In this document: in pieces, positions 22,596 through 31,252 of the stretch
Position numbering within the stretch: the first letter of the stretch is position 1
How the letters are laid out: each line of letters begins with the position of its first letter
Origin: Pseudomonas bananamidigenes
GTDB lineage: Bacteria > Pseudomonadota > Gammaproteobacteria > Pseudomonadales > Pseudomonadaceae
Direction of reading: 5' to 3'
DNA length: 34,967 nt
NCBI RefSeq assembly: GCF_001679645.1
Contig: NZ_LRUN01000064.1
Span: 1 to 34,967 of the forward strand
Translations under genes and position numbers: made by a program
Notes under the pieces: model-generated
Told to the model about the DNA's origin: nothing
Databases searched by the model: none
Seen by the model: the letters and a program-made list of their open reading frames with translations, nothing else

Positions 22596-24218
22596 TCAGT
22601 TCTTGTCGAGGTCGATATTCTTCGTTTCACGCAGACAGAGCATCCCCACCACCAGGCTCACTCCGGTAATCAGCACCGGGTACCACAATCCGTAGAAAAT
22701 ATCCCCGGTGTACACCACCAGCGCAAACGACACGGTCGGCAGGAAACCGCCGAACCAGCCATTGCCGATGTGGTACGGCAGGGACATCGAGGTGTAGCGG
22801 ATGCGGGTCGGGAACAGTTCGACCATCAGCGCCGCGAGCGGGCCGTAGCACATGGCGGAGAGGATGATCAGCGCGACGATCAGGGCCACGATCATCGGCT
22901 TGTTGATCTGCTGCATGTCAGCCTGCTGCGGGTAGCCGGCGAGGGTGATGGCGCCGCGCAGGGCGGCCTCCTCGAAGCCGTCGAGTTTCACATCACCGAC
23001 GCTCACTTGCACCGCACTGCCGGCAGGCGCTGCGACGCTGGAGTAAGGCAAGCCCTGTTTGACCAGGAAGGTCTTGACCTTGTCGCACGGGCTGTCGAAT
23101 TTGGCCTTGCCCACCGGATCGAACTGGAAGGTGCAGGTGGCCGGGTCTGCCACAACGGTGATCGGCGCCTGTTGGCTGGCCCGGTCGATGGCCGGGTTGG
23201 CGTAGTGCGCCAGGGATTTGAAGATCGGGAAGTACAGTGCCGTGGCCAGCAGCAGGCCGAGCATCAGCACCGGTTTGCGCCCGACCTTGTCCGACAGCCA
23301 GCCAAAAAAGATGAAGAACGGCGCGCCGATCACCACACTGATGATCAACAGACTGTTGGCCACCGCCGGATCCATTTTCAGGAACTGAGTGAGGAAGAAC
23401 AGCACGTAGAACTGCGCGGCGTAGAAGGTCACCGCCTGCCCGGCGTTGATGCTGAACAGAGCGATGAGGACGACCTTCAGGTTTTCCCATTTGCCGAAGG
23501 ATTCGCGGATCGGCGCCTTGCTGGCCTTGCCTTCCTCTTTCATCTTCAGATACGCCGGCGACTCATGCAGGCTCAGGCGAATCCAGGTGGAGATCCCCAG
23601 CAGCACGATCGACAGCAAAAACGGAATGCGCCAGCCCCAGACTTCGAACTGATCGCCGGTGAAGTAGCGGCAACCGAGCACCACCAGCAGCGACAGCAGC
23701 AGACCGAGGGTCGCGGTGGATTGAATCCAGCTCGTATGGAAACCCCGTTTGCCGATCGGCGCGTGTTCCGCCACGTAGGTCGCGGCGCCGCCGTATTCGC
23801 CACCCAGGGCCAGGCCTTGAAGCATGCGCAACACCACGAGAATGATCGGCGCAGCGATGCCGATACTGGCGTAGGTGGGCAACAGACCCACTGCGAACGT
23901 GGCCACGCCCATCAGAATGATGGTCGCAAGGAAGGTGTATTTGCGTCCGATCATGTCCCCCAACCGACCGAACACCAGCGCCCCGAACGGCCTCACGATG
24001 AAGCCTGCGGCAAACGCCATCAGCGCGAAGATGAACGCTGTGGTGTCGTTGACCCCGGCGAAGAATTGCTTGCTGATTACCGCCGCCAGGGCGCCGTAGA
24101 GGAAGAAGTCATACCACTCGAACACCGTCCCCAGGGACGAGGCGAAGATGACCTTTCGGGTATCGGAGCCGGCGTCCGTGCTGCGCACGGCGTCCAGCGA
24201 CTGAGCGTGTTCTGACAT
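22596..24218 (-). CDS. MHS-family (metabolite:H+ symporter) MFS transporter with a large extra loop
   Basis: A 540-residue transporter starting at MSEHAQ, with AGGGA 7 nt upstream. It has the MHS pattern: SSLGTVFEWYDFFLYGAL at TM1, RPFGALVFGRLGDMIGRK (motif A, about 76-93) and LQGLALGGEYGGAATYVAEHAP (about 133-154). Homologues import organic acids, shikimate, proline/betaine or alpha-ketoglutarate with protons. About 100 hydrophilic residues (338-440) with two cysteines (362 and 378) are inserted after KPVLMLGLLLATALYFPIF. It lies just downstream of the GMC oxidoreductase gene on the same strand with a REPIN between them; a shared catabolic role is likely. Confidence 0.87.
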   Translation of the reverse strand: MSEHAQSLDAVRSTDAGSDTRKVIFASSLGTVFEWYDFFLYGALAAVISKQFFAGVNDTTAFIFALMAFAAGFIVRPFGALVFGRLGDMIGRKYTFLATIILMGVATFAVGLLPTYASIGIAAPIILVVLRMLQGLALGGEYGGAATYVAEHAPIGKRGFHTSWIQSTATLGLLLSLLVVLGCRYFTGDQFEVWGWRIPFLLSIVLLGISTWIRLSLHESPAYLKMKEEGKASKAPIRESFGKWENLKVVLIALFSINAGQAVTFYAAQFYVLFFLTQFLKMDPAVANSLLIISVVIGAPFFIFFGWLSDKVGRKPVLMLGLLLATALYFPIFKSLAHYANPAIDRASQQAPITVVADPATCTFQFDPVGKAKFDSPCDKVKTFLVKQGLPYSSVAAPAGSAVQVSVGDVKLDGFEEAALRGAITLAGYPQQADMQQINKPMIVALIVALIILSAMCYGPLAALMVELFPTRIRYTSMSLPYHIGNGWFGGFLPTVSFALVVYTGDIFYGLWYPVLITGVSLVVGMLCLRETKNIDLDKN

Positions 24219-24310
24219 ATCGGTATCCCTCACAGTGATTGTTTTTGTTGTTTCCACTGGTGTTGCGTGTCCGGGTGATGCGCGATGCTTTTTTGTCGGG
24301 TGAAAAAAAT

Positions 24311-24400
24311 TGTGGGAGCGAGCCTGCTCGCGAAGGCGTCCTTTCAGTCGCCATCTAGGTTGAATGGGCGACCGCATTCGTGAGCAGGCTCGCTCCCACA
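24311..24400. repeat. REPIN overlapping the 3' end of the GMC oxidoreductase gene
   Basis: Inverted arms (24311-24334 and 24377-24400) with the TGTGGGAGCGAGCC core, one mismatch between arms (TCGTGAGCAGG against CTGCTCGCGA). The right arm and part of the interior are translated as the last residues of the GMC protein, and its TAG stop (24355-24357) lies in the REPIN interior. Confidence 0.9.
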
Positions 24401-26016
24401 GGGGTAGGGTTTGCAGGTGGAGAAAGAATCAGCTGTGCTGCTTTTTCAGCAATCATCAGCGTAGGCGAACAGGTGTTGCCCGAGGTAATGCGCGGCATGA
24501 TCGACGCATCGGCAATTCGCAGCCCCGGCACGCCATGCACGCGCAGCTGCGCATCGACCACCGCGTCCGCGTCGTTGCCCATGCGGCAAGTGCCGACAGG
24601 GTGGAAAATTGTTGTGCCGATCTTCGCCGCCGCTTCGTGCAGTTGTTCTTCGGTTTGCAGGCTCGCGCCAGGCAGGTATTCCACCGGGTTGAAGGTTTGC
24701 AGGGCCGGGGCGCCGATGATGCGCCGGGTCAGGCGGATCGCGTCGGCAGCCACGCGCAGGTCTTCGGGATGGCTCAAGTAATTGGGTTGAATCAGTGGTG
24801 CGGTTTGCGGCTCGGCGGAGCGGATTTCGATGCGGCCACGGCTCTGCGGGCGCAAGTCACACACCGATGCAGTGAACGCGGGGAAGCTGTGCAGCGGCTC
24901 GCCAAAGCGTTCCAGCGACAGTGGCTGTACGTGATATTCGAGATTGGCCGAGGTCTGCTCGGGCCCCGAGCGGGCAAATGCGCCCAGTTGACTCGGCGCC
25001 ATCGACAACGGCCCGCTGCGGTCATACAGATAGCGCAGGCCCATGCCCATCTTGCCCCACACACTGCCGGCGATCTGATTGAGGGTGCGGGCGTTCTCCA
25101 GTTTGTAGATCAGCCGCAATTGCAGATGATCCTGCAGGTTGCCGCCAACCCCCGGCAGTTCATGCACCACGCCGATCCCGAGTTTTTCCAGCAGCGGACG
25201 CGGGCCGATTCCGGAGCGTTGCAGAATGCTCGGTGAGCCCACGGCGCCGGCGCACAACACGATCTCCTTGCGTGCCTTGAAGCTTTTCACCTGGCCCTGC
25301 CAACGGGCGCTGACCCTTGAGGCACGACCGTCCTCGAACAGCACGCGATCAACCTCGACGTTGGTCAACACCGTGAGATTGACCCGGCCCCGGATCGGTT
25401 TGAGAAACGCCTTCGCCGCATTCCAGCGCACCCCGGCTTTCTGATTGACCTGGAAGTAGCCGCAACCCTCGTTGTCGCCCTGGTTGAAGTCATCGATGCT
25501 GGCGATGCCGCTCTGCTCGGCTGCTCTGCGGAAGGCGTCGAGAATCGGCCACGACAGACGCTGACGCTCGACCCGCCATTCACCCTTGTCGCCATGAAAT
25601 TGCGCCGCGCCGGCGAAGTGGTTTTCGCTCTGTTTGAACAGCGGCAGCACGTCATTCCAGGTCCAGCCCGGATTACCCTCGGCGGCCCAGCCGTCGTAGT
25701 CGTTGGCCTGGCCACGCATGTAGATCATGCCGTTGATCGACGAGCAGCCACCCAGCACCTTGCCGCGCGGATAACTCAGTGCGCGGCCATCGAGGCCCGG
25801 CTGTGCTTCGGTCTTGAAGCACCAGTCGGTGCGCGGGTTGCCGATGCAGAACAGGTAACCCACGGGGATATGAATCCACGGATAGTTGTCGCGCCCGCCG
25901 GCCTCCAGCAACAGCACACGTCGCTGTGGATCCGCCGACAGCCGATTGGCCAGCAAACACCCGGCCGGCCCGGCGCCGACCACGATGTAATCGAATTCAT
26001 CGAGGGACGTCTGCAT
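24355..26016 (-). CDS. GMC-family FAD-dependent oxidoreductase (choline/alcohol dehydrogenase-like) with a REP-encoded tail
   Basis: A 553-residue flavoprotein starting at MQTSLDEFDY. It has the FAD dinucleotide fold YIVVGAGPAGCLLANRL (about 10-26), GMC signature 1 (GKVLGGCSSINGMIYMRG), signature 2 (GAVGSPSILQRSGIGP), and the catalytic region FHPVGTCRMG plus ITSGNTCSPTLMIAEKAA. Family members oxidise primary alcohols or choline; the substrate here is unknown. The final residues PVGASLLTNAVAHST are encoded by the REPIN at 24311-24400, so the original stop codon has been replaced. It is divergent from a LysR gene and upstream of an MHS transporter, which suggests uptake and oxidation of one compound. 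Confidence 0.9.
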   Translation of the reverse strand: MQTSLDEFDYIVVGAGPAGCLLANRLSADPQRRVLLLEAGGRDNYPWIHIPVGYLFCIGNPRTDWCFKTEAQPGLDGRALSYPRGKVLGGCSSINGMIYMRGQANDYDGWAAEGNPGWTWNDVLPLFKQSENHFAGAAQFHGDKGEWRVERQRLSWPILDAFRRAAEQSGIASIDDFNQGDNEGCGYFQVNQKAGVRWNAAKAFLKPIRGRVNLTVLTNVEVDRVLFEDGRASRVSARWQGQVKSFKARKEIVLCAGAVGSPSILQRSGIGPRPLLEKLGIGVVHELPGVGGNLQDHLQLRLIYKLENARTLNQIAGSVWGKMGMGLRYLYDRSGPLSMAPSQLGAFARSGPEQTSANLEYHVQPLSLERFGEPLHSFPAFTASVCDLRPQSRGRIEIRSAEPQTAPLIQPNYLSHPEDLRVAADAIRLTRRIIGAPALQTFNPVEYLPGASLQTEEQLHEAAAKIGTTIFHPVGTCRMGNDADAVVDAQLRVHGVPGLRIADASIMPRITSGNTCSPTLMIAEKAAQLILSPPANPTPVGASLLTNAVAHST

Positions 26017-26149
26017 TCCCTGACCTCGCTTATTGTTTTTGTTGTCAGTCATCCTAGTTGTCAGCTTTCGTCAAAAGAATGTTAGTTTTTGCGCAGCCGC
26101 TGTGCGTTTTCAAACAGCGCTTCCTGACGATAGCCGACAAGGACAAGCC

Positions 26150-27037
26150 ATGTTCGACTGGAACGACCTGCGGTTCTTTCTCGAGTTGCAGCGCAGCGGC
26201 CGGCTGCTCACCGCTGCCCGCCGCCTGAACACCACCCACGCCACCGTTGCCCGGCATATCGAAGCCATCGAAAAAAGCCTCGGCACCGCGCTGTTCGTCC
26301 AGCACGCTCAAGGCTACGAAATGACGCCTGCGGGGGAGGCGCTGCTCAAGCACGCCGAGGCCATGGAAAACGTCGCGCTGCTGGCCCAGGAGGAAATCAC
26401 CCAATCGACGGCGCCACTGGGCAAGATCCGTGTCGGCGTGACGGAAGGACTCGGCATCATGTTCCTTGCCAGTCGCATGATCGGCCTGTTCGAGCGTTAT
26501 CCGGGGCTGGAAGTGGAACTGGTGGCGGTACCGCGCTTCGTCAGCATCCTCAATCGCGAGGCGGAAATCAGCATTCACCTGGAACGGCCGGCGGCGGACA
26601 TGCTGGTCACGCGCAAACTCACCGATTACCGGCTTGCGCTGTACGCCAGCCAACGCTATCTGGACAGCGCGCCGCCACTGCACAGTCGCGAGGATCTCGG
26701 ACGGCATGCGTGGATCGGCTATGTCGATGATCTGCTGTTCAGTCAGGAGTTGATGTTTCTCAACAGCTTCTGCCGCAATCCACGGGTGGTGTTTCACAGC
26801 ACCAGCGTGATTGCCCAGCAAGAGGCGGCTCGTTCGGGGTTGGGGATTGCAGTGTTGCCTTGCTACATGGCCGCGTCCGATCCGGATCTGGTGGCGCTGT
26901 TGCCGCAGGAAAGTATCGAGCGCAGTTACTGGATCAGTACGCGACGGGAGTTGCACAAGTCGGTGCGATTGCGAGTGGTCTGGGATTATGTGGTGGGGTT
27001 GTGTGAAGGCGAGCGCGAGTTGTTGATGGGGCCCTGA
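26150..27037 (+). CDS. LysR-family transcriptional regulator, divergent from the GMC gene
   Basis: A 295-residue regulator starting at MFDWNDLRFF, with AAGGA 6 nt upstream. The helix-turn-helix (RLLTAARRLNTTHATVARHIEAIE) lies at about residues 17-40 and the substrate-binding domain follows. The arrangement across a 133-bp intergenic region points to control of the GMC oxidoreductase and MHS transporter genes. The inducer is unknown. Confidence 0.88.
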   Translation: MFDWNDLRFFLELQRSGRLLTAARRLNTTHATVARHIEAIEKSLGTALFVQHAQGYEMTPAGEALLKHAEAMENVALLAQEEITQSTAPLGKIRVGVTEGLGIMFLASRMIGLFERYPGLEVELVAVPRFVSILNREAEISIHLERPAADMLVTRKLTDYRLALYASQRYLDSAPPLHSREDLGRHAWIGYVDDLLFSQELMFLNSFCRNPRVVFHSTSVIAQQEAARSGLGIAVLPCYMAASDPDLVALLPQESIERSYWISTRRELHKSVRLRVVWDYVVGLCEGERELLMGP

Positions 27038-27136
27038 CGGGCAGCTGTTTCATGCAACTAAAATCCCCTGCAAAAGGTCATTCGATCTGCAGAGGTTGAG
27101 CCATCTCGCAGAACCTCCACAACGAAGACGCTTCCC

Positions 27137-28372
27137 GTGGCCAATCACCTTGATCGCCGTAACAACCTGTCCCTCGACAGCCTGAATTTCTTCCTCGCCG
27201 ACGTGCGTGACGGGCTCGGCCCCTATCTGGCGATTTATCTGTTGGCGGTGCATCACTGGGAGCCGGCAAGTATCGGTCTGGTCATGACGATTGCCGGGAT
27301 CGCCGCGCTCATCACGCAAACCCCGGCGGGTGCGCTGGTCGACAGCTCGCATTTCAAACGGGCGCTGATCGTGATTGCGGCACTGGTAGTCACCGGAAGC
27401 TGTCTGTTGCTGCCATTCGTGACCTCATTCAGCCTGGTGGCCCTGACCCAGGCCATCAGCGCCGCTGCCGCTTCGATCTTCGCACCGGCCATTTGCGCAA
27501 TCACTCTGGGGATCACCGGGCCTCGCGCCTTCACGCGAAGGACCGGGCGCAACGAAACCTTCAATCATGCCGGCAACGCTTGTGCCGCACTGTTGGCCGG
27601 TTTGTCCGCGTACCTGTTCGGCCCGGTCGCGGTGTTTTATCTGATGGCGGTCATGGCGCTGGCCAGTGTGATTGCCGTCTCGTTCGTGTCGGCGGATGCC
27701 ATAGACCACGATCTCGCCCGCGGTTTTGCACCCAGCGAAACGGGGCAGGGCAAGCGACCTTCGGGCCTGTCCCTTTTGTTGACCAACAAACCGTTGCTGA
27801 TGTTTGCGATTTGTTGTGGGCTGTTTCACCTGGCGAACGCGGCGATGTTGCCGCTGGTGAGTCAGAAACTGGCACAAGCCAATCTGCAGATGGCCACGCC
27901 ACTCACCTCTGCCTGCATTGTCGCGGCGCAGATGGTAATGGTGCCGGTCGCGTTGCTGGTGGGGGCGAAAGCCGATGTGTGGGGGCGCAAGCCATTGCTG
28001 CTGGCGGGGTTCCTGATCCTGCCGTTGCGCGGGGTGTTGTATGTGCTGTCGAACGATCCGTGGTGGCTGGTTTCCGTGCAGTTGCTCGATGGCATCGGCG
28101 CGGGGATTTTCGGCGCGCTGTTTCCGGTGGTGGTGAAAGACCTGACGCTGGGCAGCGGGCACTTCAATGTCAGTCTGGGTGCGATTACGACAGTGTTCGG
28201 ACTGGGCGCGGCATTGAGCAACAGCCTGGCGGGGATTGTGGTTCAAGAAGTCGGGTACAGCGCTGCTTTCCTGACGTTGGCAGGGGTCGCGATGGCGGCG
28301 CTCGTGCTGCTCTGGATGGCGGTGCCGGAGACCGTGCCACGGACTGCGTTGGAGTACCGACACACCGGGTGA
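27137..28372 (+). CDS. MFS transporter
   Basis: A 411-residue membrane protein with about 12 hydrophobic segments and a GTG start. NFFLADVRDGLGPYLAIYLL at the N-terminus and an MFS motif-A-like sequence in the second half (GAKADVWGRKPLLLAG, about 278-293) identify the superfamily. It has no recognised substrate signature. It follows the LysR gene by 99 bp on the same strand, but a shared transcript is not certain. Confidence 0.82.
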   Translation: MANHLDRRNNLSLDSLNFFLADVRDGLGPYLAIYLLAVHHWEPASIGLVMTIAGIAALITQTPAGALVDSSHFKRALIVIAALVVTGSCLLLPFVTSFSLVALTQAISAAAASIFAPAICAITLGITGPRAFTRRTGRNETFNHAGNACAALLAGLSAYLFGPVAVFYLMAVMALASVIAVSFVSADAIDHDLARGFAPSETGQGKRPSGLSLLLTNKPLLMFAICCGLFHLANAAMLPLVSQKLAQANLQMATPLTSACIVAAQMVMVPVALLVGAKADVWGRKPLLLAGFLILPLRGVLYVLSNDPWWLVSVQLLDGIGAGIFGALFPVVVKDLTLGSGHFNVSLGAITTVFGLGAALSNSLAGIVVQEVGYSAAFLTLAGVAMAALVLLWMAVPETVPRTALEYRHTG

Positions 28373-28466
28373 GCCCCGAGCCTTTGAGTTCAGGTCTATA
28401 TCCCGGCCAAAACCGCCCGGGATCCGGCCTGTTCCGAATCCCGCACGCCGGTGATGCCTTGCCGTG

Positions 28467-28868
28467 TCAAGCCGCGACCGGAATCGGGCCGACGGCTTGT
28501 TGTTTCCAGGCTTTGGGTGACATGCCTTCCGCTTTGGCGAACGTACGGCAGAAGTGAGATTGATCGCAGAACCCGCATTCCAGTGCGATCTCTGTGAGCA
28601 GCATCGAGGAATCCTTCAATAACGCCCTGCTTTTCATGACCCGCTGCTCGCGCAGCCATTGTTGCGGGGACATCCGGGTGCTTTCCTTGAACAGGCGGGA
28701 AAAGTGACTGCGTGACAATGCGCAGGCTTCGGCCAGTTCAGTCACGGAAATGCCGGTATCCAGCCTGTCCAGCATCAGTTGTTTGGCGGTTCTTATCTGC
28801 CAGGATTTGAGCTGTCCGGTCGAAGTCAGGGCGAGCGTCGCCAGCACGGTAGATTTATCCATGTTCAT
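28467..28868 (-). CDS. Single-domain AraC-type transcriptional regulator
   Basis: A protein of about 133 residues consisting almost only of the AraC DNA-binding domain, with two helix-turn-helices (SVTELAEACALSRSHFSRLFKE and LLTEIALECGFCDQSHFCRTF). No N-terminal sensor domain is present; short AraC activators like this (SoxS/MarA type) respond through their own level. Clustered Met codons at 28874, 28868 and 28862 are possible starts; 28868 is preferred because GGA lies 5 nt upstream. It is divergent from the Rid-family gene, with three 10-bp direct repeats in the space between them. Confidence 0.82.
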   Translation of the reverse strand: MNMDKSTVLATLALTSTGQLKSWQIRTAKQLMLDRLDTGISVTELAEACALSRSHFSRLFKESTRMSPQQWLREQRVMKSRALLKDSSMLLTEIALECGFCDQSHFCRTFAKAEGMSPKAWKQQAVGPIPVAA

Positions 28869-29060
28869 ACACATCCGGAAATTCAGGTAACAGGATGCGC
28901 GCGGCTGACTCGACTCGGTCGACACCGCACACGTTACAAGTCTGTGAACAGCCCTTGGGGCCGGCGATAGAGGTATCGCCCTGGCCACAAGTGCGTTCCT
29001 CAGCGTCATTGCTGAGGGCGAGCAAAAGATAACGAAACAAAATGTTTATCGGTGGCGCAC

Positions 29061-29090
29061 TTTTGCGCTCTTTTGGGCTCATTTTTGCGC
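29061..29090. promoter_or_regulatory. Three tandem 10-bp repeats between the araC-type and Rid-family genes
   Basis: TTTTGCGCTC, TTTTGGGCTC and ATTTTTGCGC lie end to end, with period about 10 bp so that each copy faces the same side of the helix. Such tandem half-sites fit AraC-family binding. They lie about 80 bp upstream of the Rid gene and 190 bp from the araC-type start, in the 299-bp divergent region. Confidence 0.5.
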
Positions 29091-29167
29091 CACAGAGTGC
29101 GTGTTTGCGCTGCTAGCATTCGCCCACCCCTATGGATCAGATCGATCCCTCATGCAGGAGAATGCAA

Positions 29168-29623
29168 ATGGCAGCTTCACAACCGCTCGACAGGCAAACC
29201 GCTTACTGGGGCGTGCCCTGGGAGGAGGCCTATGGTTATCCGCAGGCAAGGCGGGCAGGAAACGAGATCTACGTATCAGGCCAGTTCAACCATGACGAGG
29301 AAGGAAACCTGGTCGCCCCGGCGCCGCTGGACGCCGACGGAAAACCCAGTGATTTCTCTTCGATGGGAGAGCAGATGCGGGTCTCTTACGACAACATTGC
29401 GAAGCTGCTCGCCTTGTATGGCGCAACCTTGCAGGACGTTGTCGAGGAAACGCTCTACGTGCTGGACATGGATGCTGCCTTCGCGGTTGTCGGCAAAGTG
29501 CGCAAGGCCGCCTATGGCACCGAGCGGCCTCAGTGCGCGAGCAATATCATTGGCGTGTCGAGACTTGCGCAACGTCCGCAACTGATCGAAATCGCATGCA
29601 AGGCCGTGATTGGCGCGAAATAG
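29168..29623 (+). CDS. Rid-family (RidA/YjgF-like) protein
   Basis: A 151-residue protein starting at MAASQPLDRQ, where AGGAG lies 7 nt upstream; two earlier Mets are less well placed. Conserved features: RAGNEIYVSGQF, QMRVSYDNIAKLLALYGATLQDVVEETLYVLD and LIEIACKAVI. RidA deaminates reactive enamines/imines using an Arg in a PAR-S context; the equivalent position here (ERPQCASNI) lacks a clear Arg, so this is probably a Rid subfamily of different activity. It is divergent from the AraC-type gene and convergent with the next LysR gene (24 bp). Confidence 0.85.
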   Translation: MAASQPLDRQTAYWGVPWEEAYGYPQARRAGNEIYVSGQFNHDEEGNLVAPAPLDADGKPSDFSSMGEQMRVSYDNIAKLLALYGATLQDVVEETLYVLDMDAAFAVVGKVRKAAYGTERPQCASNIIGVSRLAQRPQLIEIACKAVIGAK

Positions 29624-29647
29624 ATGAGCTGTACTCCCGGTTTCGAT

Positions 29648-30616
29648 TCAGGTCACCGGGAGTATCGACTGCCCCTCGACCAGGGCTTTCTGACTGGCGA
29701 CGGCAGCGGCGCAGAAAGTCATGAATGCCTTGACCCGCCACGATTTTCGAATGTCCTGGTGAGTCAGCAGCCACAGCTCATCCTGAAGCTCGGGCACCAC
29801 CGGCCCGGCGCGCACCAGCCCCGGCGTGATGTCGCCCAGCATGCAGGGAAGGAATCCATATCCCAGGCCCGCCGCAATGGCTACGCTGGCTGCCGCAACG
29901 GAATCGGTGCGGTACGCGATGCGCTCGGCAGCGACCCGGCTTTCGACATAACGGGTCGCCCTCAAACCGCTGAGCGCTGAGGAGTACGACACCCATGCCT
30001 GGCCTTCTTCGAAAAGTGGCCCCGTCGTTATCTGCCTGTCGCAGCAATAGGGTGCCCAGGCTATGTTCGCCAGCTTGCGGCCTACCAGGCTTTCGGCAGG
30101 TTTTCTTGTCGCCCGGATGGCGATATCCGATTCATCCCGGGCGAGGCTGAGGGTTTCATTGCCGACCAGCACCTCGATGGTGATGCCCTCATTCAGGGCC
30201 TTGAAGTCGGCGATGATGGGGGTGAAGAAGTACAGCAGCAACGAGTCGCTGGTGGTAATTCGAAGTTTGCCGAGGGGGCCCTGACCCGAACGTGAAACAC
30301 GCCGCGTGACGCTGACGATATCCAGCTCCACCCGTTCGGCGAGTGCCCGCAGCTCGGCACCCTCGGCGGTGAGCAGATACCCCGACTTGCGATGATCGAA
30401 CAGCGCGACGCCAAGCGTGCGCTCGACTTGAGTAATCCGGCGCGAAACGGTCGATACATTGATGCCAAGCTTTTTGGCCGTAGCCGAACGATTGCCGCAA
30501 TCACTGAGCGTCTTGATGATGCGCAAGTCGTCCCACGAGAGCTGACCGGCAGCCTCGCCTGCGTCCCACTTTTTACCGTCAGGGGGAGCCGGAGCCTTTT
30601 CAGTTGGCGATTTCAC
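29648..30616 (-). CDS. LysR-family transcriptional regulator
   Basis: A 322-residue regulator. An N-terminal extension of about 25 residues (KAPAPPDGKKWDAGEAAG) precedes the helix-turn-helix (NRSATAKKLGINVSTVSRRITQVERTLG, about residues 42-69); a substrate-binding domain follows. A start further in is possible. Its target is not apparent: upstream, 286 bp away, lies a secreted small protein gene in the opposite direction. Confidence 0.83.
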   Translation of the reverse strand: MKSPTEKAPAPPDGKKWDAGEAAGQLSWDDLRIIKTLSDCGNRSATAKKLGINVSTVSRRITQVERTLGVALFDHRKSGYLLTAEGAELRALAERVELDIVSVTRRVSRSGQGPLGKLRITTSDSLLLYFFTPIIADFKALNEGITIEVLVGNETLSLARDESDIAIRATRKPAESLVGRKLANIAWAPYCCDRQITTGPLFEEGQAWVSYSSALSGLRATRYVESRVAAERIAYRTDSVAAASVAIAAGLGYGFLPCMLGDITPGLVRAGPVVPELQDELWLLTHQDIRKSWRVKAFMTFCAAAVASQKALVEGQSILPVT

Positions 30617-30902
30617 ACAGATCGTTCCAGATTCGAGGGCGCTGATGATACGAGAAGAGGTGGGGGTGAAGCAGCCATATTGTTCCGATGACGCGTAGGG
30701 CGTTCGAGCCTGGGAAAGTTCATCCTGGCGGCTGATTTTTTCCAGTTGTCAATAGCACAGTTGAGCGACTGTGTGGGTGGCGGCGCGGTGGTAGGCTTCC
30801 ATGGCGTCATTCTGTGCAAGCACCCGGTCTGTTCAGTTCGGTGATAAACGCAGTTCAGGCCAGTGCATCAGTCTCATGTCAGATAACTGAAAGGATTCGA
30901 AC
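30617..30902. other. Divergent gap between a LysR gene and a small secreted protein gene
   Basis: A 286-bp region that should hold promoters for both flanking genes. CAGTTC occurs twice in the 50 bp before the small gene (30833-30838 and 30851-30856). AAGGA lies 7 nt before the small gene. No strong hairpin or other gene was seen. Confidence 0.3.
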
Positions 30903-31172
30903 ATGAAAAAGCCCATCACTGCGCTGGCCGTATCTGCAACCCTCGTTTTCACCGCCGCCGTTGCAAATGCTTCCGTGCATCCGACGACCATTAACGCTCC
31001 CCAGCCTGTCAATCAGGTTACAGCTTCGACTGATACGCCGTTCAGCACTCCTCAGGCAGTCGGCAAAATCCAAATGGCCAGCCTGGCCAGAAGTTGCTCC
31101 GACGAGCGATATTCATGGTGGGAGTACAGCGGTTGGGAAATCGTTGGCTGTCTCGTAAGCGGCCAGTGGTGA
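30903..31172 (+). CDS. Small secreted protein with a Trp-rich, two-cysteine C-terminus; function unknown
   Basis: An 89-residue product with a signal peptide (MKKPITALAVSATLVFTAAV-ANA, about 1-23), a Thr/Pro-rich linker, and a compact end with Cys65, Trp72, Trp73, Trp78, Cys83 and Trp89 (SWWEYSGWEIVGCLVSGQW). The spacing suggests a disulfide loop. AAGGA precedes the ATG by 7 nt. I do not recognise a family. A hairpin (CTGGTGCG 31186-31193 / CGCACCAG 31212-31219) follows the stop but lacks a T-tract. Confidence 0.7.
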   Translation: MKKPITALAVSATLVFTAAVANASVHPTTINAPQPVNQVTASTDTPFSTPQAVGKIQMASLARSCSDERYSWWEYSGWEIVGCLVSGQW

Positions 31173-31252
31173 TCATCCCGAAAGACTGGTGCGTGACTCG
31201 CGTAGTGGGTGCGCACCAGCGTCTGTGATATTACCGGTTGCGAGCAGCGCTT

